Positions 6,555 through 11,121 of a DNA stretch of 11,121 bases are shown in pieces (the stretch's first letter is position 1; the number at the start of each line of letters is the position of its first letter). Made by a program: the position numbers and the translations under genes. Location: assembly GCA_938009055.1 (NCBI GenBank), contig CALLIO010000095.1:1-11121 (forward strand), read 5' to 3'. The DNA is from an uncultured Altererythrobacter sp. GTDB lineage: Bacteria; Pseudomonadota; Alphaproteobacteria; Sphingomonadales; Sphingomonadaceae. The notes below the pieces were generated by a model, which worked only from the letters and a program-made list of their open reading frames with translations, searched no databases and was not told the DNA's origin.

Positions 6555-7087
6555 TCATCGCTGAGGTCAACGGCTGAGGCGGGCTGAATGGTCGATACAG
6601 CATGTTTGTAAGCAAGTTGGACGAAGCCATCTCGCTCGAGCAGCATGCAGAACAGGTCATAGGCCGCGATCCGCCCTTGCAACATCACGCCGTTTACAAG
6701 GAACATTGTGACCTCAACATTGGCTTCGCTGACGCGCGAGAGGAACACATCTTGGAGTAGCCGCTGCTTGCGATTGCTCCCCTGATTGACGAATTGCTCC
6801 GGATCAATCGGCGCGCCCGGCATGATCGTCGAAATCGCATGCTTATAGACGAGCTGGGATTGCCCGTCGCGGCGCAGCAAAATGGAAAAATTATCGAACC
6901 AGGTCACAATACCCTGCAACTTCACGCCTTTAACCAAGAAAATCGTCACCGATGTCTTATTCTTGCGCAGCAGGTTGAGGAATGCGTCCTGCAAATTGGC
7001 TTGGCGGGATTCCGGGCTGGAAACGGGAGTCTCTGCGGGCTCAGGCTCTGATCGCGGACGTGCCGATAGTGTACGGCCATTGGACAT
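6533..7087 (-). CDS. hfq: RNA chaperone Hfq with two tandem Sm-like domains
   Basis: Hfq pairs small RNAs with mRNAs. Usual Hfq is a single Sm domain (about 70-100 residues) forming a hexamer; this 184-residue protein has two. Residues 1-30 are a Pro/Ser/Glu-rich, probably disordered tail. Domain 1 spans about 31-91: LQDAFLN (32-38), KGVKLQG (53-59), FDNF (64-67), YKHAIS (81-86). Domain 2 spans about 109-170: LQDVFLS (111-117), NGVMLQG (132-138), YDLF (143-146), YKHAVS (160-165). The linker is about 17 residues and the tail is acidic. Domain 1 keeps the proximal residues Q33, F67, Y81, K82 and H83, and rim residues R41, K42 and K44. Domain 2 keeps Y160-K161-H162 but not the basic rim. I infer that three chains could form a six-domain ring. 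The start ATG has AGGAGA 6 bp upstream. I recall double-domain Hfq being noted in Novosphingobium, so this may be a sphingomonad trait. Confidence 0.95.
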   Translation of the reverse strand: MSNGRTLSARPRSEPEPAETPVSSPESRQANLQDAFLNLLRKNKTSVTIFLVKGVKLQGIVTWFDNFSILLRRDGQSQLVYKHAISTIMPGAPIDPEQFVNQGSNRKQRLLQDVFLSRVSEANVEVTMFLVNGVMLQGRIAAYDLFCMLLERDGFVQLAYKHAVSTIQPASAVDLSDEWEGQED

Positions 7088-7093
7088 TGGGTG

Positions 7094-7099
7094 TCTCCT
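7094..7099 (-). promoter_or_regulatory. Ribosome binding site of hfq
   Basis: Read on the minus strand this is AGGAGA, 6 bp before the ATG at 7087. It is a strong site and fixes the start of the long form of Hfq, including the 30-residue N-terminal tail. Confidence 0.75.
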
Positions 7100-7109
7100 A
7101 TTTTTGGCG

Positions 7110-7126
7110 TCCAGACTTTTTCTGGA
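7110..7126 (-). promoter_or_regulatory. Small hairpin in the hfq leader
   Basis: The arms TCCAGA and TCTGGA (6-bp perfect stem) flank a 5-nt loop that reads AAAAG in the mRNA. The hairpin lies 22 bp upstream of the hfq start and just above the ribosome binding site. hfq represses its own translation in E. coli through its 5' leader, so this is a candidate regulatory structure, but the stem is short and this is an inference only. The hairpin is not followed by a U-run and is unlikely to be a terminator. Confidence 0.35.
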
Positions 7127-7180
7127 TCACAATCTGGCTTCAGCCCCGAAAACGACGCTCAAACCGACTTAACGGGAGAG

Positions 7181-7209
7181 ATAATGACTCGATGACCGGA
7201 TTTGTGCAA
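7181..7209 (-). promoter_or_regulatory. Candidate hfq promoter in the 163-bp ntrX-hfq gap
   Basis: On the minus strand TTGCAC (7209-7204) and CATTAT (7186-7181) are separated by 17 bp, a weak sigma-70-like pair (3/6 and 4/6 matches by eye). A GANTC site (gactc, 7186-7190), the recognition sequence of the alphaproteobacterial CcrM methylase, touches the -10 element. The gap (7088-7250) is the longest non-coding stretch in the minus-strand cluster, so a separate hfq promoter here is plausible. Nothing else clear is seen in the gap, and no strong terminator follows ntrX. Confidence 0.3.
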
Positions 7210-7250
7210 TGCAAAACTTGCGTTCTGCATACGTAAAGATACCCGCAGGC

Positions 7251-8639
7251 CTACTCTTTGACCTTGGCTTCCTTGCGTTCATTCATGCCCAGCAATTTCA
7301 GTTTGCGATGCAAGGCAGAGCGTTCCATCCCGACAAAGGTCGCCGTTTTCGAGATATTGCCCGAAAAACGCCGGATCTGGACAGTAAGATACTCACGCTC
7401 AAAGCTTTCGCGCGCCTCGCGCAGGGGCACACCCATCATAGTCGTGGTGCCCTGCCCCGATGCAGCAAGCTGGCCTCCCGAGATTTCCGGAGGCAACATC
7501 TCTGGCTCAACCACCTCAAGCTTCTCGCGAGGGGTCATGATGATCGTGCGCTCAACCACATTGCGCAATTGGCGTACGTTTCCAGGCCAGTCATAGGCTT
7601 GAAGCGCCGCAATTGCCTCTGCCGAAAGTTTGGGCGGCTTGATCCCTTGATCTGTCGAATAGCGCGTGAAGAAATGTTCGGCCAAAGCCGGAATGTCATC
7701 GCGCCGCTCTGACAAAGAAGGAACCGTTACTGGCACAACGTTGAGCCGGTAGAACAAATCCTCGCGGAACCGTTTCTCTTCCATCTCTAGAGACAAATCG
7801 CGCGAACTGGAGGAGACAACCCGCACATCGACGCCGATCTGGCGCGTGCCCCCTGCCCGCACAAAGCTCTGCTCGGTCAGAACCCGCAGGATCCGAGCCT
7901 GTGTCGAAAGCGGCATATCGGCCACTTCGTCGAGATAGAGAGTACCGCCGTCGGCCAGTTCCAACAGGCCCGGCCGCACTAACTTGCCATCGCTTTCCTC
8001 GCCGAACAATTCTTGCTCGAAGCGCTCTGGCGTGATGCGCGCGGAATTTACGATAACGAAGGCATGGTCAGCGCGCGAGCTCCACGTATGAAGCAAGCGT
8101 GCGGCGACTTCCTTGCCTGCACCCGCCGGGCCAGCAATCAGAACCCTACTGCCAGTGCTGGCCACCCGCTTGAGCGTCGCGCGCACTGTGTTGATGGGTG
8201 ATGAGTTTCCAGTAAATTCTTCGCCATGAGCGAACCCTTCGCGCAGGCGCGTGTTCTCGCGCCGCAAGCGTTCCGTTTCCGTCGCCCGCTCGACAAGCAG
8301 CAGCAAACGCTCAGCTTCGAAAGGTTTTTCGATAAAGTCCATCGCCCCGCGGCTGACAGCGGATACGGCGGTGTCGATATTGCCATGCCCCGAGAAGATA
8401 ATGACCGGCAATTCCGGCTCGCGCGCCTTGATCGCATCGAGCACTTCGAGCCCGTCAAACTCGCTGCCGTGTAGCCACACATCCAGCAGGACAAGGCTGG
8501 GTCGGCGCTCGTCAATTGCCTCGAGTGCACTCGTGCTGTTTGCAGCGGTACGGCATTCATAGCCCTCGTCACTCAGCACGCCAGAGACCAGCTCGCGAAT
8601 GTCGCGCTCGTCGTCAACAACCAGAATATCAAGCGCCAT
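7251..8639 (-). CDS. ntrX: Nitrogen/redox response regulator NtrX
   Basis: This 462-residue response regulator is the partner of NtrY and acts in nitrogen metabolism, respiration and cell envelope control in alphaproteobacteria. The receiver domain (1-120) has D9, D10, phospho-acceptor D53, S83 and K105. An AAA+ domain (about 142-368) has Walker A GPAGAGKE (170-177), Walker B GGTLYLDE (231-238), the RFREDLFYRLN arginine region (290-300) and WPGNVRQLRN (351-360). A Fis-type helix-turn-helix lies at about 427-450. The GAFTGA loop that contacts sigma-54 in NtrC is absent: after ELFGEE (210-215) the sequence goes directly through SDGKLVRPG to ELADGG, a few residues shorter than in NtrC. So it probably does not activate sigma-54 polymerase. 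The start has AGGAG 9 bp upstream and lies 40 bp after the ntrY stop. hfq follows after 163 bp. Confidence 0.95.
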   Translation of the reverse strand: MALDILVVDDERDIRELVSGVLSDEGYECRTAANSTSALEAIDERRPSLVLLDVWLHGSEFDGLEVLDAIKAREPELPVIIFSGHGNIDTAVSAVSRGAMDFIEKPFEAERLLLLVERATETERLRRENTRLREGFAHGEEFTGNSSPINTVRATLKRVASTGSRVLIAGPAGAGKEVAARLLHTWSSRADHAFVIVNSARITPERFEQELFGEESDGKLVRPGLLELADGGTLYLDEVADMPLSTQARILRVLTEQSFVRAGGTRQIGVDVRVVSSSSRDLSLEMEEKRFREDLFYRLNVVPVTVPSLSERRDDIPALAEHFFTRYSTDQGIKPPKLSAEAIAALQAYDWPGNVRQLRNVVERTIIMTPREKLEVVEPEMLPPEISGGQLAASGQGTTTMMGVPLREARESFEREYLTVQIRRFSGNISKTATFVGMERSALHRKLKLLGMNERKEAKVKE

Positions 8640-8679
8640 CAGTCTTGGCTCCTAACGGTGGATTGTGTGCATGTGCCCA

Positions 8680-10923
8680 TCATTTGGCAGCATCCTTTTC
8701 TTTTCTTTTGGGGGTAGCAAGGGGGTCACGAGCGAAGCGCATCAGAACCTTGGTTCCGCCGCTTTCGCTGCTTGAGAAAGTCATTTCGCCGCCATGCTCA
8801 TCAACAATCTTATTGACGATGGCGAGGCCAAGACCCGTGCCCTTTTCGCGGGTGGTCATATAGGGTTCGGTGATCCGTTCGCGTTCTTGCGGAAGGCCAA
8901 CGCCATTGTCCTCCACAGTGATTTCGAAGAATTCCTGGTCAGAGATCAGCACGACCACGATCTTGCCACGGAAGTCGGGTTCGGATGCAGAGGCTTTCGC
9001 TTCTACAGCCTCAACCGCATTTTTGAGCACATTGGTCATTGCCTGGCCCAACTGGTGCCGATCACAGCTAAGCGAATTGGATTGCATTGCCTCTGTCGAA
9101 AGCGAAAAGTCGATCGCTTGATTGGCGACTTCTTGCAAGAACAACGATTGGCGCACCAGATCGAGCGCATCTTCTTGCCGAAAGTTCGGTTTGGGAAGGC
9201 GCGCAAAACTGGAAAACTCATCGACCATTTTGCGCAAGTCACCGACTTGACGCACAATGGTGCTGGTCAGCTCGTCAAACAGCTCGCTGTCGCTTTCGAT
9301 TTGCTTGCGATAACGGCGTTTTAAGCGTTCGGTCGCAAGCTGGATCGGGGTAAGCGGGTTCTTAATTTCGTGCGCGATGCGCCGCGCCACATCTGACCAG
9401 GCGGCTTGTCTTTGGTCGAGCAATTGGCGCGTAATATCCTCAAATGTGATCACATGACCGCCCTTCTCCGGCGCGATCTTCACCGCCAAAGTCAGCAGCT
9501 CTCCGCCCTTTGAATGCGTCACAACGCCGCTGGTCAGCCCCGCTTCGATCATGCTTGCGATATCAGGAGAGAGCGTTGTCATATCGACGCCAACAGGCGG
9601 CGTGCCCTCATCTGCTTGGAGTAGTTCTTGGGCAGAAGAATTCATCAGCAAAACCTTGCCATTGGCATCAAGCGAGATGATCCCAGCGGTGACTGACTCC
9701 AGAACCGCCTCCATAAAGGCGCGCCGGTCATCGAGTTGGTGATTGGCAGAGACCAGATCATCGGTCTGGCGCTCAATCTGAGAGGTCATGCGGTTGAACG
9801 CGCGGTTGACCATGCCGATCTCATCCGCACCAGTGCGCCCTTCGACCCGCAGAGCAAAATTGCCCGCGCCGACCTTGCGCGCGGCGGTGACCAATTCGTT
9901 GAGCGGCTCAACCTGCCTATCGGCAAACCGCAGCGCAAACCACACTGCCAACCCTACCAAGGCAAGGCTGACGACGAAAAGCGCCAGATTGAAACGCAGC
10001 TGCAGCGCCCTCGCCCGGCTTGTCAGCACTTCATAGGCTTCGGAGATTGACTTCGCATTCTGCCAAGAACGGAAGGATGCAGCTTCGGAATTGCGCGCAT
10101 TGTAAAGATAAATGCCAGAGGTTCCATCGATGGGCGCAATCGCCTCGATCCGGGTCTGGTTCGCAGCGACATAGACCGGCTCACCTGCCTCAAACGCGCT
10201 CAGCGATGGCTCGGCAATGCCAAGCGGATCATGCCCTTCTGTGAGGTCATATGCAGCAGCGACCCGCAACTCGCCTTCTGCCATGCGTTGCAAGATCACA
10301 GTTTCATTGAGGTCGCGTCCCTGCATCTGGAATGCAACGAATTCGGCGAATTCATCCCCTGCCAATTCGGTTGAGGAGATCTGCTCAAACCCTGTCAGGT
10401 AGAAGCGCAAATCCCCCGCCATTGTTAGCGTTTCATCGCCAACATTGCGCTGGTTCTCGTCATAGAATTCCTGCGCCAGCTGGTTGGCGTTTTGGAGCAG
10501 TCCGCGTGAATTGTCAGAGAACCAGAAGTCGACGCCCGACTGGAACAGCAAAGCAGCAAAGCCAGCGACCAACAGCGTCGGGACAGCGGCAACCAGCGAG
10601 AAGAAGAAGACGAGCCGGACATGCAGGCTGGCGGTGCCGCGCGCGGCGCGTCTTAAGGCCATTCTGCGCCCGATCAGAACCAACAAGCCCATTGCGGGGA
10701 GCAAAGTGGCCATCAAGAGCGCGGCGACTTGCGTTGTCGGCAGCAATTGCCCGTCAGGCGGAGCGTTGGTAAAGGCAAACCACGTTGCCCATATTCCCAG
10801 CGCCAAAACGCTGGCAGCGACGATTTCCAGCCAAAGAAAGACATTGGCATGGCGCGAGGCCACCACAAATTTGCGCCACCAGCGCGGAGAGCGCCGGGTT
10901 GAAGGTGCTACGGTCCCAGACAT
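8680..10923 (-). CDS. ntrY: Membrane sensor histidine kinase NtrY
   Basis: This 747-residue inner-membrane kinase phosphorylates NtrX. Three hydrophobic segments lie near the N-terminus (about 27-52, 65-84, 103-127). An extracytoplasmic region of about 180 residues (129-308) and a fourth membrane segment (311-331) follow. Then come a HAMP linker (332-385), a PAS domain (about 400-497), a dimerisation/phosphotransfer domain with HEIKNPLTPIQ (phospho-acceptor H518), and an ATPase domain with an N box NVLKNAVEA (631-639), G1 DNGVG (672-676) and G2 GTGLGL (695-700). The C-terminal tail is Lys-rich. Length and order match NtrY of other alphaproteobacteria. The signal sensed is not evident. The gene lies between ntrC and ntrX with short gaps (60 and 40 bp), so it is probably part of one transcript. 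No Shine-Dalgarno is seen before the ATG at 10923; no better start was found. Confidence 0.95.
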   Translation of the reverse strand: MSGTVAPSTRRSPRWWRKFVVASRHANVFLWLEIVAASVLALGIWATWFAFTNAPPDGQLLPTTQVAALLMATLLPAMGLLVLIGRRMALRRAARGTASLHVRLVFFFSLVAAVPTLLVAGFAALLFQSGVDFWFSDNSRGLLQNANQLAQEFYDENQRNVGDETLTMAGDLRFYLTGFEQISSTELAGDEFAEFVAFQMQGRDLNETVILQRMAEGELRVAAAYDLTEGHDPLGIAEPSLSAFEAGEPVYVAANQTRIEAIAPIDGTSGIYLYNARNSEAASFRSWQNAKSISEAYEVLTSRARALQLRFNLALFVVSLALVGLAVWFALRFADRQVEPLNELVTAARKVGAGNFALRVEGRTGADEIGMVNRAFNRMTSQIERQTDDLVSANHQLDDRRAFMEAVLESVTAGIISLDANGKVLLMNSSAQELLQADEGTPPVGVDMTTLSPDIASMIEAGLTSGVVTHSKGGELLTLAVKIAPEKGGHVITFEDITRQLLDQRQAAWSDVARRIAHEIKNPLTPIQLATERLKRRYRKQIESDSELFDELTSTIVRQVGDLRKMVDEFSSFARLPKPNFRQEDALDLVRQSLFLQEVANQAIDFSLSTEAMQSNSLSCDRHQLGQAMTNVLKNAVEAVEAKASASEPDFRGKIVVVLISDQEFFEITVEDNGVGLPQERERITEPYMTTREKGTGLGLAIVNKIVDEHGGEMTFSSSESGGTKVLMRFARDPLATPKRKEKDAAK

Positions 10924-10983
10924 CGTTGCGCGTTTACAACGCAGGTGTTGCTCTATTGCAAGACTTATTGTTGTATTTTTGCG
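10924..10983 (-). other. ntrC-ntrY intergenic leader
   Basis: This is a 60-bp AT-rich gap without a clear ribosome binding site. Short inverted repeats are present: cgttg (10924-10928) with caacg (10937-10941), and caac (10937-10940) with gttg (10947-10950). The two share the middle arm and so exclude each other, and the first pairs right at the ntrY start codon. They are only 4-5 bp long. I see no terminator and no convincing promoter. Confidence 0.3.
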
Positions 10984-11121
10984 TCAAAGCGGTTTTGAGA
11001 AGCGGTCAGCTTGAATTCCAAGCTCGCCCAAGCGTTTGCGCAAAGTGTTCCTGTTGATTCCAAGCAACTGTGCCGCCCGCACCTGATTGCCGCTTGTTTC
11101 GGTTAGCGCATGCTCCATCAA
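10984..11121 (-). CDS. ntrC: Nitrogen regulation protein NtrC, C-terminal fragment (cut by window edge)
   Basis: The last 45 codons and the TGA stop (10984-10986) are visible; the rest lies beyond base 11121. The fragment is a Fis-type DNA-binding domain: EHALTETSGNQVRAAQLLGI is followed by NRNTLRKRLGELGI, the typical NtrC helix-turn-helix. NtrC is the sigma-54-dependent activator of nitrogen assimilation genes, phosphorylated by NtrB. The call rests on this domain plus the position directly before ntrY; a different Fis-domain regulator is possible but unlikely in this gene order. Confidence 0.88.
   Translation of the reverse strand: MMEHALTETSGNQVRAAQLLGINRNTLRKRLGELGIQADRFSKPL

Noticed and set aside
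7209..7230. ATGCA...TGCAT inverted repeat as a terminator after ntrX
   Set aside because: The stem is only 5 bp with a 12-nt loop and no following U-run on the minus strand, so it is too weak to call.
10484..11014. 176-residue plus-strand open frame antisense to ntrY and ntrC
   Set aside because: It is a shadow of the ntrY membrane region: Arg/Lys/Ala-rich with no motif. Stop-free antisense frames are common in GC-rich DNA.
1..11121. Defence island, prophage, IS element, CRISPR array, tRNA or rRNA
   Set aside because: No transposase, integrase, spaced repeats, cloverleaf or rRNA-like sequence was found. Nearly every base is assigned to conserved core genes with uniform codon use.

Overview
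The window looks like a chromosomal core region of an alphaproteobacterium, most likely of the order Sphingomonadales (an Erythrobacter-like genome). This rests on moderate-to-high GC codon usage, the gene order tmk-holB-tatD-MBL-mazG, the order ntrC-ntrY-ntrX-hfq-hflX, and a tandem two-domain Hfq. I could not run a database search, so the taxonomic call is an inference from gene order and protein motifs.

Left half (1-5204, plus strand): a tightly packed housekeeping operon. It holds the 3' part of a penicillin-binding-protein-5-type D,D-carboxypeptidase (cell-wall trimming), thymidylate kinase (tmk, dTTP supply), the delta-prime subunit of DNA polymerase III (holB, clamp loader), a TatD/YcfH-type metal nuclease, a PhnP-like metallo-beta-lactamase-fold hydrolase, and a 56-residue two-helix membrane protein. 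Genes overlap by 4 bp or are 3-7 bp apart, so translational coupling is likely. A 61-bp AT-rich gap with a perfect 14-bp palindrome then precedes mazG, a two-domain house-cleaning nucleoside triphosphate pyrophosphohydrolase.

Right half (5193-11121, minus strand): reading from right to left, the last 45 codons of ntrC, then ntrY (membrane sensor kinase), ntrX (response regulator), hfq (RNA chaperone) and hflX (ribosome-associated GTPase). This is the classical alphaproteobacterial nitrogen/redox two-component cluster linked to hfq-hflX. hflX and mazG converge and overlap tail to tail by 12 bp.

Most of the window is ordinary core genome. The feature most worth attention is Hfq. It is one polypeptide of 184 residues carrying two complete Sm-like domains. 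The first domain keeps the usual RNA-binding faces. The second keeps the fold signatures and the YKH motif but has lost the basic rim patch. There is no sign of phage, IS element, CRISPR, tRNA, rRNA or toxin-antitoxin genes.
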